A DNA stretch of 57,973 nucleotides, from positions 1 through 57,973 of the forward strand of contig WSUB01000220.1 of assembly GCA_019633425.1 (NCBI GenBank), written 5' to 3'. Numbering within the stretch: position 1 is the stretch's first letter; each line of letters begins with the position of its first letter. The notes beneath the pieces are model-generated. The model made no database searches, had not been told where the DNA came from, and was given only the letters and a program-made list of their open reading frames with translations. Position numbers and translations under genes: made by a program. This DNA is from Tulasnella sp. 424. Taxonomy: Eukaryota; Basidiomycota; Agaricomycetes; Cantharellales; Tulasnellaceae. Shown here in pieces: positions 23,940 through 35,829 of this stretch.

Positions 23940-24345
23940 GAACCCGAGAAAGGACGGCAGCATCGATGGGTGGGCTTCCGTACACTTACGAATGAGACGA
24001 AACAGCCAGAATCGCTCGATTGGCCGAATGCACTTCGTTCAATTCTTCTGCAGTAAGCGCATGAGACTGAGGAAGTGGGAAAGGGCTTACCAGAAGGGAT
24101 GGTCATTGGGATCATTAGGCCGTGTCACGCTTGGAGTCGTTGTCCACCCAAAGATCTTTAGACCCGATGAGCGGTCGTACAGTGCGGTGGAGCAAATCAT
24201 CTTTGTCTTGGCGAGGGACAGAAGGACGGTTTGAATAGGCGACGAAAGTTGGTTGAAAGGTCGGATGGTGATTGGCTGTGATTCCGATATGCCGTAATTG
24301 CCGAAGCCATCCTGATGACATCACGCACACCCTTCATTAAGAAAA
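23940..24345 (-). pseudogene. Outer part of an R relic
   Basis: Only the outer block of the R relic is present, beginning with a segment like CTTACGAATGAGACGAAAC and ending near GATGACATCACGCACACCC. It is joined directly to the DUF6535 leader of the exon-1 relic, so most of the R relic is deleted. The block contains GTTGTCCACCCAAAGATCTT, also seen near 32070 and 43550. Confidence 0.5.
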
Positions 24346-24359
24346 CGGAACCAACACAG

Positions 24360-25223
24360 ACACCGGCCACAAGAGACGTTCAAAAGAGAAAGACGGAACA
24401 AGAAACACCGTAACCCAACGACTGCGCAGCCGAGGCTGCCGGGTGCTATTATTAGGACACGTTGCGCGACGCCGCAAACGACCCTCCGGGACGCCTGTAC
24501 TCCCACAACCCTTTCGATTCTTTGAGTCGCGCTCTGGATGGATCGAGAATGCGATATTTGTTATATGGAAACTAAACACCGTTTCTGGGGTTGTGCACAC
24601 GATACTCGCCCGAATAGGGGCTCACGGGTCAATGCACGGGTCGATCGGCGTTTACAATGCAGGAACGTTTTAAGGACCTGGAAAGCCACGCGACCACGAC
24701 GACGCAGCGCAACGAACGCCGCAAAAATTCGAGTCCCGTTCTGACCTTCCTGACCCGCGTTGGTCTCCAACTTCTTCGCGAAAGCTACCGCGAGTGAGAC
24801 AACCGGGCCATCTGAAACCACGCCTATGTACGAGTTTAAGACAGGAACGCGACGAGCGAGATAGGCCACGAGAACTGCTACGCAACACGACCAGTATTTA
24901 CAGACAATCCCAAAACAAAGCGAGAATAGAGGTAACAAATCTGAAGAGAAAAAAAGAAAGAAAAAGTGGTATCCGAATATTGGCCGGTCAAGTCCAGCTA
25001 TAGACCAAACCAGAGGTGCGTTTCCTGGCAGAATCCCCGGATCAGCGCAGAAGTGAGACCGAGACGAGATGACAGAAACAAAGGGAAACAATTAAGAGCA
25101 ACACAACAAAAAGAAAACAACAGAAAAGAAAATGACCAAAAAGAAGACCAAAGAAAGGACAGAAAATCGTAAGGAGAAAAAGCAGAAAGTCCAGCCACAA
25201 ACCCATTTAACGAAAAAGGAGAA
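24360..25223 (-). other. Conserved 3' flank of gene C
   Basis: Copy of the DUF6535 3' flank with the TGTAAATA motif at 24895-24902. The outer block (AACGACTGCGCAGCCGAGGC near 24417) matches the A, D, E and F flanks. No gene is called. Confidence 0.55.
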
Positions 25224-28200
25224 TCAAAGAAGCATCTGATCACGAAGGGGGAAGCAAACGTTGAAGGAAATTTGTCTGTCGGTTGTTCCTCTCCAGAGAT
25301 CGTTCTCTCGCTCCACTAATCGAGGGACAGGATCGTCGCGTGGGTCGCCGCCACCGCCGCCACCCTCTTCGATTGGACCGTCCACCGCGAATGTCGCCGA
25401 GGCATTTTGATCTCCCCGACACTCACTCGCATCCTCTTGCTTGCGATGAGCAGGCTCATGTTCGCCGGAGTTTTCCTCGACACGTTCAGTAACCGCAGTT
25501 CCTGGCGATCCCGATGGCCCGACTTGTCCGTCGGTAACTGGGAAGGGAGGAGGGTCTGCTGGATTTCCCTAAAACAAGGACAGAATCAATGTTTTAGCGG
25601 TTCTCTCAACACATCAGGGGGAAGTGCCTACATCGACTTTCGGAGCAACTTTGATATGCAACATGGCGGACTTGATAATATCAAAATAGGGCTTTACCCG
25701 ACGATAGGCGGCTCCAGTTCGTATGGACCAGGGAAATTTCCAAATTGTATCATAGATCTGGTCTCCTATTTCACACCAAATTGGAAGCACAGAGTTATCG
25801 CATCTGGAAATGATGGAATTGGTTGTAAATTGTGGCAAATATTGCTCAAGTCCGGCTAGAACGCTGTCAATCGTTTGACTAAAAGAGGATAAAGTTACAA
25901 ATAGCGAAGAAAGCTCAACCTCAAATAGTGTGTACATACAGGATTTCCTTGAACTCGGAATTTTTTTTGGTAGCTTGAAGGCATTGAGAAAGAAGCCTTG
26001 TGGACCTGAGGCAGTTGTCATGGTCGTGCCAACTATTTTGCCCAGCATCGGTGTCTTTGCCTTCGTGGAGTGAGTGAAGCAAGTCAACGCAGCTTGTTGC
26101 AACAAACTTCAGGTTGCCAAAATTGCTGGCCTTGGTTGAAATGACTAATACCTGTTCCAGAAGCCACACATCTATGTTGTCACGGCGTCGGCGTGACTGG
26201 GAAGTGTACGTGCCGAACGCTTCTTTTATGAGCTCAAATACAGTGTCCTGGGATCTAAGGAAGCAAAACGATCAAGACTAGGAGAGAAAAATAACCTTGA
26301 ACGCTGCTTACCTTTCCATCCTTCCTTCAGGGAATAACGGCTTCTCCCACCCAACTGAACAAACAAATTCATTGACCGCTTTCACTCGCTGTTGCTGCAC
26401 TTGGAGAAAATCCTCCGGATTTAATTTCTCCTGCAGCTGATTTATTTCCCCTCGCAGCTGATATATTTTCCCCCGCCGCCCCCGCTCCGGCTGCAGCGCT
26501 AGCACCGTCCTCCGTTGCTGCCGCCGCAGCCGTCTCGACGCCAGCACCGACTCCAGCACCGACGCCAGCAGTGCCATCACCACCGCAAACAGCCCCAGCA
26601 GCCACCGGATCACCCACACCGGCGTCACCAGCCCTGCCAGCGCCAACACCTGTGCCAGCACCAGCACCAGCACTCGCGCCTGCATCAGCTTCTCCCGCCG
26701 CAGCTCCAGCAGCAGTGCCAGCAGCAACGCCAGCAGCGCCAGTAGCGTCAGCGCCAGCCACGCCGGCCACATCAGCGACGGCATTGGCGCCACCGTCGGC
26801 ACGAGCGGCAGCTCCAACGCCAACGGTAGTGCCAGCACCAGCGCCCGCATCCGCTTCCGCGGCCACCATTCCCACCGCAGCTCCAGAAGCAGCCCCAAAA
26901 ATGACACCATCACCGCCAGCATCGCCAGCACAGGCCACACCGGCCAGATCGGTATTACCGCCGCCGCCAGGGTCAGCGCAGCCGCCAACGCCAGCACCGG
27001 CACCCGTGCCCGCATAAGATTCCGCAGCCACCACTGCCGCTTCTCCTGCTTCTCCCGCCCCTCCTGCTCCTCCCGCTCGCGCTCGCGTTCCTGCTCGCGC
27101 TCCTTCCACTCCAACTCCAGCTCCAGCCGCTTCCGCTCCAGCAGCTCTAGCTCCCGATCGGTTTCCCACTCCTGGTTCAACCCTCTTTGCGCCAATGGTT
27201 TTGTCGGGGTCACAATCCCCACGTTTAACATATGTACCCCCCTTGCCACCAGGCTTATTACATGCGGTCGGAAGTCACCCGAGATCGAGTACTTGGCTAT
27301 GATATCGTTCAACCATCTTTCAACTAGGCCGCTTCCGAGATATGTCTCATCCACGGCGACCTTCAAGATCTGACAGTAATGGAGGAGCCAAATGGAGTCA
27401 TCACAGTGGGCGTGAAGTGATTCAAGACCCATATCGATGCACCTATCAAGGAAGCTGACATTCTGCATGAGAGGATGGAGACTTGTGGGGTCTTGACCAC
27501 GGGGTAATAATGCTTCCGAGTAACGTTGGCGGTGGCGGGGCTCAACAAGTAGTTTAGCAGATTCACCCATGAAAACAAGTTGGAGGAATGCTCGAGAGAA
27601 TGCCCCAGCAAGCAGTTCTGGGAAGCCTGCACTGCGTCTACCGCCCTCCCACAGTTCCTCCAGACGCTTGTACACAGTTTTGTCACCTAGAAAGCATTGA
27701 ATGGACTCCTTTGAAGTCATCCCGTGAAGGTTGACAGCTGTATAGAGGAGAGCATTGAAGTCCTCGGAAGTGCACAGTACCCGTTTTGCAGCGACAGCCT
27801 CTAGCTCGGCGAGATTTTCCCCAGATCGATCCAAGGCCCGGTCGACAATGTGAACTACCATATCCCAAACTTCCTTCCACGAGGGTAGGGACCATTGGAT
27901 CTTGTTCCACGAGAAGTGGGTAAAAAACCGTTTCACGTTATGCGCGAGCCTTCTGGCCGCAATGCTGATGTACAACGAAAACCAGATCAAAATGTAAGTC
28001 ACCCATAGAAGCGATGTTGAGAGATATTATACTAACCTAAGCCTCTTAATTTGATTACCGAGTCCCTGCAGGAGATGGGAGAGAGGACTTTTGAACGGAC
28101 ACCACCGATCCCAGGCCCCCACAATTCCCATGAGAACCAAGACTCCAACAGCGATCGTCATTGGGCCCATGATCACATAGTACATTGTTTTGCTCAATGT

Positions 28201-28857
28201 TCTCACATAAGTCACAAAACCAATGCAGAAGATAACGAGCGCCAATTGCAGCAATCCGGGTAAGATGTCATCAAGGATAGCTTCAAGGCGCCAGCGCTTA
28301 GCTCCCAGATATCGTCGGAGCTGCTCCCATCGCTGGTGCTCTGTACCGCCACCGCTACGTTTGCGGTAGTAAACAAGCCACTGCTGAGCAAGGACAGCAA
28401 TGAACGACGAGAGGAGCGCGAGCGTCAGGCTCAAGGAGAATATTACATTGACTGGGAAAATTCCAGGAGGGGGAGCAAATGTGGCCGAAGGGAGGTCCTT
28501 GGCGCTCCGAATTGTGCCATTGCCAGTCACTTGCTGGAGAAGAAGAGCGTTAGTGTCGTCGGTCGGGTCGGCGCTCAACTTTGGAAGCGTGAGCGCCAAG
28601 AATGCAGAATTGACACCGGCGAAGAGACCAGCCTAGCATAATTGGATGCATTAGTGATGCGGAAGGTTGAAAGCTGCGGTGGGACGAACAAAGATTAAAA
28701 TGCCGTCGAGCTGCGCTTTGAGGCTCTTCACCATGTCCTCGTCGAGTTCATCCGCTAGCGCATCATAATACCTGTAAAAATGTCCGCCGTCATCCCCGAA
28801 CTTTTTTGGTGGTTCGGGGATGGTCGTCAGCTTTGGTTCAAACCGAGGGATGTTCAT
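25224..28857 (-). CDS. DUF6535 membrane protein, paralog C, 1107 aa, with extra 2-helix modules
   Basis: Exons 28857-28690, 28632-28037, 27964-26312, 26254-25940, 25878-25632 and 25568-25224 sum to 1108 codons with stop. The N-terminal four-helix DUF6535 domain and middle domain are as in the other copies. The cassette (about residues 516-775) starts with a Glu/Arg-rich charged segment and then has three tandem modules of about 60 residues. Each begins with Trp/Arg/Lys-rich sequence such as WWPRKRMRALVLAL, contains two hydrophobic helices, and ends LLLELRWE or similar, adding about six membrane segments. Exon 2 is one codon shorter than in A, B, D and E, as in F. The tail is complete (EEGGGGGGDPRDDP and a final FPLRDQMLL) and closest to E. 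Function unknown. Confidence 0.86.
26390..27180 (-). repeat. Exon 3 variable cassette, gene C (three 2-helix modules)
   Basis: GC-rich in-frame repeats encode a charged leader (EREREREEQEGREKQEKRQW), then three modules of about 60 residues, each with two hydrophobic helices separated and bounded by Trp/Arg/Lys motifs, then a short Gln/Arg linker. The closest relative is the cassette of gene F. The DNA is open in more than one frame. Confidence 0.78.
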
Positions 28858-29089
28858 CGACCTCTATATGAGGAGAGACTAGCTCTGGAAGGGTAGATGC
28901 TGGGTGGTTCAAACCGCAACAATTCGAGCGCGTGGCTCAGCGCGTTCTTTTTGGGAGAAACGTGGTGTCCGGGTGGTGGCCACGGATCACCGAGTTCTCC
29001 GTTCTACCTCCGAACCCAAGAAACCCCCTGAGCGTCTAGCAGATCTGATGGACTTTACAAATGAGAGTGCTTTAGGTACAAGTTCGACG

Positions 29090-30960
29090 ACCATCCGCGC
29101 AGGCTAAGGGCGTACGTCTGGCACGGCGAGTAAGGCGCGGGCAAGCTTGCTAGGAAACTCTCCGCTGCAGCCACAGTCCGGCCCATCTCGCTGCCGACTA
29201 GCTGCGAATTAGATTGGCCCAGGCTTCTTCCCACTGCCATATGTCCACGAGTAATCTCACAAGTCGAGGACTGGGATGAGAGCATGTTTATTGCTATCTA
29301 TCTAGGCGAGTGATCAGATAGCCGGTGCCTCGCACCTAAGTAAGGAGACTCAGAGATTTCATGCGCGCAGTTTCGGCAAGGCAGATCATAGGCCGGCGTG
29401 TGTTCGCCCGTCTTGACCAGACGAGCAGAGCCAAGTGACTTAGTTGAGTATCCTCCTTCTCCATACAGTCTGCTGCAACATACGGACCCAACGAACACTT
29501 CGAAACGCTTGTGGGCGTCTTCAATGATTGTACGGCGACAGTACATTGGTGAGAGTGAAAGAGGATAGTAAACGAAGTGTGCAATGCATCAAAGCGTGAA
29601 GTCGAAGCTCCGTGTCTGATGGTTGATGTTGCTTGGAGTATTGGAACGCCTGTTTCATCCCGTTGGCCAAGTCAACTTCGGTCGTAACTAAAAAATGACG
29701 GGTCTAGAGTTCTACGGAAGGGGCTTTGTAAGCCATTAGTGCGGTACCATCAAAGGAAGTCGCATACCGAAGGGCCGAGAGTAGTACGTCAGGAATCGCT
29801 CGACCGCAGGAAACCGAGCATTCTGTCGGTCCGAACAGCTCTCACACTATCAGGCATAGGTATATAGATGAGGAGAACGGAATCGAGCAAGGCCCGACGA
29901 TATAACGTGATCCACGAGCAATTTTAATAGGAAATAGAAGGGAAGAAAGACATTGAGAGTCAGCGGGATTGGCCGTTGCTGCGATAAAGAGCAACTCTGA
30001 AAGACAGGAACATCAGCAATCAATCAACTAGGCACTATTTCCAACAGGAAACGTGCGCACCATATTCAAAAGAACGTGACGTGCATTCACCCACGCGGTG
30101 CAGAGCTACCCCGCCGATCCCAGGCTCCATATGCATCGACCAACTCCTTCTGTCGTTTTCGCCACTTTGCATTCCATATCGTTCATCTAGGAGAAGGTGT
30201 ATGATGGTGCAGCCATTGTAACCTTTGTGAGACTTTTCCAGGAACGCGAGTAGACTGATCCGCAAAGCGGTTAAACCCGAGATAACGCAGGAATGGGCCC
30301 AAGGCAACCCAAGCTCCCTAACTCCTTCGTGTCGAGATGGTTGACACGTGGTGACTGTCGACCGATTAGTTTATCGCTAGAGGAAATGTCCAAAAGAGGC
30401 ACGCACCTCGTTTTGCCGTTCTGAGAGGCACAGAGGGGATGACAAATATCAATATGGAAGGGCTGTGGAGTCCGCCAGAGCGGTGATCTTTGCTGTATCT
30501 GGAGCGTGCCGACGTCTCGGTGCGACGAACCGAAGCGTTTACCCATTGCTATGTCCAGCGCTCTAGGAGTGTATAGCCCTTCTCCCGTCTTGAGCAATCC
30601 TGCCCCCCGAAAGGGTTGACTTGGCCGAGAGCTTTTTGGGATGATAATGGGGTAGTCCTAAATTGACGACAGATGCAGTTACTACGAGGACGTGAAAGAG
30701 CAGCTGAAGTCAGCGTCGAAGCCCATTCAGGACGTCCCCTGTAAACCGACCAACGTCTATCTCTCGCGAAGATCACCCGAACACCGGGCTACCTACGGGT
30801 AGAATGTTGTAACAGCTCGCATGAGAACCACGAAGGGGACAATGTGCTCCGATACATCCCGTCCGCTTTCCGAAAACCTTCCCAGTCCCACTCCCCTCGC
30901 TGCCGACCTCCCGATTCCCGTGCATACACTTCCTCCTCAAGCAGAAAGGGGCTCGAGGAG
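29090..30960 (-). pseudogene. R relic, C-D interval, first copy (truncated)
   Basis: Inner two thirds of the R relic. It keeps the GTAAGT-like site near 29440, the GGCCGTTGC box near 29970, the TCATCTAGGAGAAGG box near 30184 and the GTGATCTTCGCGAGAGATAG block near 30765. It stops near 30960, where a DUF6535 leader fragment follows. Confidence 0.42.
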
Positions 30961-30984
30961 GGATATTGTACTATCCTCCGTGAT

Positions 30985-31112
30985 GATGGGGAGACTGGCC
31001 CCGGGTGGTGGATGTTGGGTGGCTCAAAACGCAACAGGTCGGGCGTGTGGCTTCACCTCGTTCTTTGGGGGCTTGAAGTGCGGTGTGTGGTAGGTGGCTT
31101 GGGATAGCCGAG
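30985..31112 (-). pseudogene. DUF6535 leader fragment without exon 1
   Basis: It contains the leader box (GGGTGGCTCAAAACGCAAC on the plus strand) and GCTTGAAGTGCGGTGTGTGG, closely matching the leaders at 23.83 and 43.24 kb. Exon 1 itself is missing; R-relic sequence abuts it. It is evidence of a third, further-deleted chimeric unit. Confidence 0.6.
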
Positions 31113-31832
31113 TATGGCACATATACTGTGCAAAAATGTGCCACACGCGCACACACACGTCCGACCTTCCCCCACACCGACTTTTTCAAAACACACCCGC
31201 CTCAAGGCTTTTCAGTATCTGTCACAAGCATGTGCGGCGAGTAATGTGGGCCCTGCGGACGTTCAATTTCAGTTAAGTTGCGTGCGGGATTTGGTATTAA
31301 GAAACGAATCTTGAGTTACCTTGAACGAGAAATCCCGCGTTTCGCTGTCTAGTTCTTCCAGATTAGGTAGTGATTAACATAGCTCTGCTGCTGGTTACTT
31401 TGGGGGGATGTTGGGACGTTGATTTGTATGTGGAGATGGCAGGGGCGCGTTCAGCGAGGCTGTGCCTAGGTACGTTTGGCTTGTTCTAAGACGAGCCGGT
31501 AGGGCCTAAGTTGTAATAAGTATTTTTATTATTATAGAAGTAGTCTAGAAGGGTGAAATAGTGGCTTGTGTGGATGGAACAGGGCGTGTGTGTGCGAGGA
31601 AAGGTATGGTGGGATTTGTGATACTGGCGCAGAACACAGCCGAGAGCTGCACCTAAGTAGGTTGGGCTGGTTCTAAGACGAAGCGGTAGAGTCTGAATTG
31701 TGGTACGGGTTGATATATATCATATAAGCAGTCTAGATGGGCGAAGGAGAGGGTTTCATGTGCCGAAGAGGATGTGTGTGTGTGAGGAAGGGATGTGTGG
31801 TGGTTTGTGGATATTTGCACAAAATACAGCCC
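31113..31832. mobile_element. Unclassified 720-bp insertion with candidate 9-bp target duplication
   Basis: Relative to the uninterrupted homologous sites at about 23920 and 43325 (ATTGCCGAGCGCTCCG), this locus has 720 bp inserted, flanked by ATAGCCGAG at 31104-31112 and 31833-31841. The insert has no long ORF. Its 3' half is an imperfect tandem duplication with a period of about 187 bp. Its ends share only a short inverted match (GTGCAAA/TTTGCAC). It could be a small non-autonomous element. The 9-bp repeat could partly reflect the internal duplication, whose first unit ends in a similar ACAGCCGAG. Confidence 0.5.
31466..31832. repeat. Tandem duplication, period about 187 bp
   Basis: Two diverged units. 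Aligned landmarks are TTCTAAGACGA at 31484 and again at 31671, AGTCTAGA(A/T)GGG, GTGTGTGTG, and a GCACAAAATACAGCC-type end. Both units lie inside the 31113-31832 insertion. Confidence 0.65.
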
Positions 31833-31841
31833 ATAGCCGAG

Positions 31842-34840
31842 CGCTCCGTTCTACCTCCGAACCCGAGAAACCTCAGCAGGACCGCGGCTTCGATGGGCTT
31901 CCGTAAACTACGAATAAGAGGAAACAGCCGGAGTCGCTCGGTTGGCCGAATGCACTTCGTTCACTTCTTCTGTAAGCACATGAGACTGAGGAAATGGGAA
32001 AGGATAGTATGCTTACCAGAGGGGATGGTTGTCGCGATCATTAGGCCGTGTCACGCTTGGAGTCGTTGTCCACCCAAAAATCTTTAGAGCCGATGAGCGG
32101 TCGTACGGTGCGGTGGAGTACATCATCTTTGCCTTCGCGAGGGACAGAAAAGACAGTTTGAAGTGTGGTTGAAAAGGTCAGAGGGTGATAGGCTTTATAA
32201 TGTGCCAAACATGCCACGGCGAAATTGACCGGCTTGGAGTTCTTCCCAACTGCCACCATGCCAACGGGTGATTTCACAAGTCGAGAGCTGGGATTAGAAC
32301 ACATTCATTGCTATGTATCTAGATGGGCGATCGGCCGGACGGAGTTTTTGTGAAACCAGGAGATCGAGGGTAGTCTCAGCAAGGCCGATCATAACCCGGT
32401 GGGCGTTCACCTGTCTTGGCCAGACGAGCACAGCCGAGTGACTTACTTGAGTATCATCCTTCTTCGGGCTCATCTAACGTCACACGGACCCAACGAACAC
32501 TCTGAGACGATTGTGGGCGTATTCGACGGTTTTAAGGAGAAAGTGCATTGGCTCGGGAAGGCGAGGGGAGTGAAAAGAGGGTTACAAAACATCACTGCGT
32601 GAAGGCGAAGCTCCGTGTTTGATCGTTGAGTGGCGTTGTTCAGAGCATTGGAACGCGATTCCTCTTGTTGTCCGAGGCAAAGTTGGTCGTAAATGACAAG
32701 TGACGGCTCCAGAATTTCAAGAAAGCAGTTTGGTAAGCCAGTGGTACACGCAGTAACATCAAAGGAATTGCATACCGGAGGGCCGAGAGTAGTAAATTGG
32801 GGATTGTTCGACCGCATGAAACCGGGCTTTCCGATGGTCCGAACGACACTGATGCGAGTGGACACGGGTATATATAAATGAGGGGAACGGAATCGAGCAT
32901 GAAATTACGATGGAATATGGTTCACGAGTAATTTCCATGAGAATAGAAAGGGAGAAAGACGTCGACAGTTAGCGGGATTGGCCGTTGCAGTAGCAAGACC
33001 AAGTCTGGAATGCGGGAACATCAGCAATTAACCAGCTAAGCATTAGCTCTCGCAGGAAAGGCGCGCACTATACCTTAAATAACATGACGTGCATTTGTCT
33101 ACGCGGTGATAGGGGGCTCTGCCAATCCCGGTGGCATCGACCAACTCCTTCCGTCTTTCTCGCCACTTTGCATTCCATATCGTTCGCCTAGGAGAAGGAT
33201 TATAATGGTGCGACTATTTGACCTCGTGACACCTTCCCACCAAGGCGGTAGACTGATCTGCAAGGGGTTACACGCGAGATACTCGGAAATCTCTCAAAAG
33301 GAGCCCCAAGCCCCTAGCTTCTCCGGTCGGTGACGGTTGAGACGTGGTGGCTGTCAATCGGTTGCTTCGTCCCTTGATCTGATGCACCGAAGGAGGCATA
33401 CAAAGCCGATGCCGCAGTGAGACGCAGAGAGGCGATGATGAAGATCCAATACGGAAGGCGGCGGAGTTCGCGAGTACGGTGACCTTTGATGTGTATGAAG
33501 CGTGTCGACGCCCCGGTGCAAAATCTCCCCAGGGCTATGTTCCGTGGCGACCACAATAGAGCGTTAAGCCCATCTCTCCTCGGGTCCAATGAGACACCCG
33601 ATTTGGCCCAGTGTTTCCGAGCTCGTGGCGAGGTAGTCCAAAATGAACGACCGTTGCAGTTGCTGTGAGGACGTGAAGCGAGCAGCTGAAGTAAGTGTCG
33701 AAGCTCAACTTAGGACGTTCCACTGAACTCACCAGCGCCCATCACTAGCGAGGCCCAGCCCGCAGGAGACTCACGAAAGGGACAATGTGCTCCAATACGT
33801 CCTCCCCGCTTTCCGAAAACCTTTCCGCTCCCACTACCCTCAGCCTAAGCGGTTCAATCAAACCTCCCGATTCCATCGCATCAGTAATAATGCTCCCCCT
33901 GAGGAAGAAAGGGGGCTGGAGTCCAGTCGGTGTGATATTATAAATATCGCCTGCGCCGATAGAGGCGACTTACATATGACGGGCCTGGCGGATTGGTATT
34001 TGGGAAGTGGTGCTGTTACTGTCGCCACTCCTTGCTAGGATGAGGTCCCAAAAGGTTTGAAGTCGACATGAAGAAGGTGGTTCCGTGAGATAGATCTCAC
34101 CAAATCTAGGTTTTCCTTAGAGAGTTTGGACATAGGTAAATACTCCAGGTCAATGGAAGGGCCGATCAAAGAACTCACTAGAATGGTAGCAAAGAAATAG
34201 AACGCGAACGGCGGACTCGATATTTTCGTCCCGTTCGCCCGTGGAGAGTAAGATGCAGGCATGATGTGAAGTGAGGAGTGACTCCTGAAAACCCTCACAA
34301 TCGTGCGGGCGCCACTCCCCGGATAGGATGTCGGCAACTGCGAGAGCGCTAAGTAGGTTGGTCACGGCTGCAGTGGTACGTGCGATTCACGAGTCTGGGG
34401 GATTTGAGTGCCGAATGAAAAGACCCGAGCGAGGACCAGTCAGCTACTATGCATACATCAGCGACGGACTCGTGAACACCCTTATCTTACACTTCGACGA
34501 AACCACCAAAATCGTTTGATCAACCCCATGCACTCCGCCAAAGTCTCCTGGAAATGGGAAAGTAGAGTATGCTAACTATATGAGAGGGGTTGTCGGATGA
34601 GGCCACGTACGTATCAGGCGCGGGGTGTCCTCCCAAAAGTGTTGTCACCAGATGAACGGTCGTACGGTATAATATACACTTCATTTTGTCCTTTGCCAGT
34701 GACGGAAGGGATGGTTCGGATTGAGGGGACGATGGTTGGTTGAAAAGATCGGAGGGTGATTGGCTAATGTGCCAAACATGCATATGCCGACATGCCGTAA
34801 TTGCCGGATCTTGATGACATCACACACACCCTTCAATAAG
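31842..34840 (-). pseudogene. R relic, C-D interval, second copy
   Basis: Begins with the outer block (GGAGTCGTTGTCCACCC near 32070), is interrupted, and then carries an almost full-length R relic to 34840 (splice-like site near 32440, TTCGCCTAGGAGAAGG box near 33181, GAACTCACTAGAATGGTAGC near 34171, outer block 34500-34830). Several hydrophobic minus frames recur here, for example TNLLSALAVADILSGE near 34350, comparable to RLLSVLAVADAISG at 40150. No uninterrupted gene can be assembled. Confidence 0.42.
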
Positions 34841-34859
34841 AAAACGGAACCAACACAAA

Positions 34860-35829
34860 CACCGTCCACAAGAGACGTTCAAAAGAGAAAGAGAGAACAA
34901 GAAACATCGTCACCCAATGAGCCGAGGCTGCCGGGTGCTATTATTAGGACACGTTGCGACACACGCCGCAAACGACCATTCGGGGCGCCTGTACTCCCAC
35001 AACCTCTTCGATTCTTTTCGTCGCGCTGGATGGATCGAAAATGCGAGATTTTTTATATGGAAACTAAGATACCGTATACGGGGTTGTGCAGACGATACTC
35101 GCCCGAAATATAAGCTCGTGGGTCGATGCACGGGTCGATCGGCGTTTACAGTGCACCGGCCGCGGAACGTTTCAAGGACCTGGAAAGCCACGCGACCAAG
35201 TGCAACGAACGCCGCAAAAAATCGAGTTCCGTTCTGACCTTCCTGATCCGCGCTGGTCTCCAACGTCTTCGCTATAGCTACCGCGAGTGAATAATCCAAC
35301 CGGGCCATCTGGATCCGCGGCTACGAGTTTAATACAAGAACACAACGAGCGGGATAGAACACAGGACACGAGACAACACGAACAGTATTTACAGACAAAA
35401 CCAAAACAAAGCGAGAACAAAGGTAACAAATCTCGAGAGGAAAAAAATGAAAGAAAAAGTGGTATCCGAATAATGGTCGGTCAAGTCCAGCTAGAGGCCA
35501 AACCAGAAGTGCGTGTCCTGGCAGACTCCCCGGATCAGCGCAGAAGAGAGACCGAGGCGAGATGACAGAAACGACGCGAAACAACGAAGAGCAACTCAAG
35601 AGAAAAAAAAGGAAGGAAAAAAGACAAAAAGAAGACCAAAGAAAGACAGAAAATCGTAACGAGCAAAGCAGAAAGTCCGACTCTCCGAGCCACAAAAGCA
35701 TTTAGCCCAAAAAGAGAATCAAAGAAGCATCTGATCACGAAGGGGGAGCAATCTTTAAAAGAAATTTGGACGTCGCTTGTTCCTCTCCAGAGACGATCCT
35801 CTTGCTCCACTGATCGTGGGCCAGTGTCG
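34860..35829 (-). other. Conserved 3' flank of gene D
   Basis: Very similar to the flank of gene A, including the GTCGATCGGCGTTTACAGTG segment followed by CACCGGCCG that the C and E flanks lack. The TGTAAATA motif is at 35386-35393. Confidence 0.55.

Noticed and set aside
26571..27017. Plus-strand Pro/Ala-rich open frame of 148 codons (similar ones at 36991-37404 and 54641-55336)
   Set aside because: It lies antisense to the exon 3 cassette of a DUF6535 gene. Its composition simply mirrors the GC-rich repeats of the coding strand, and it has no conserved ends or splice structure.
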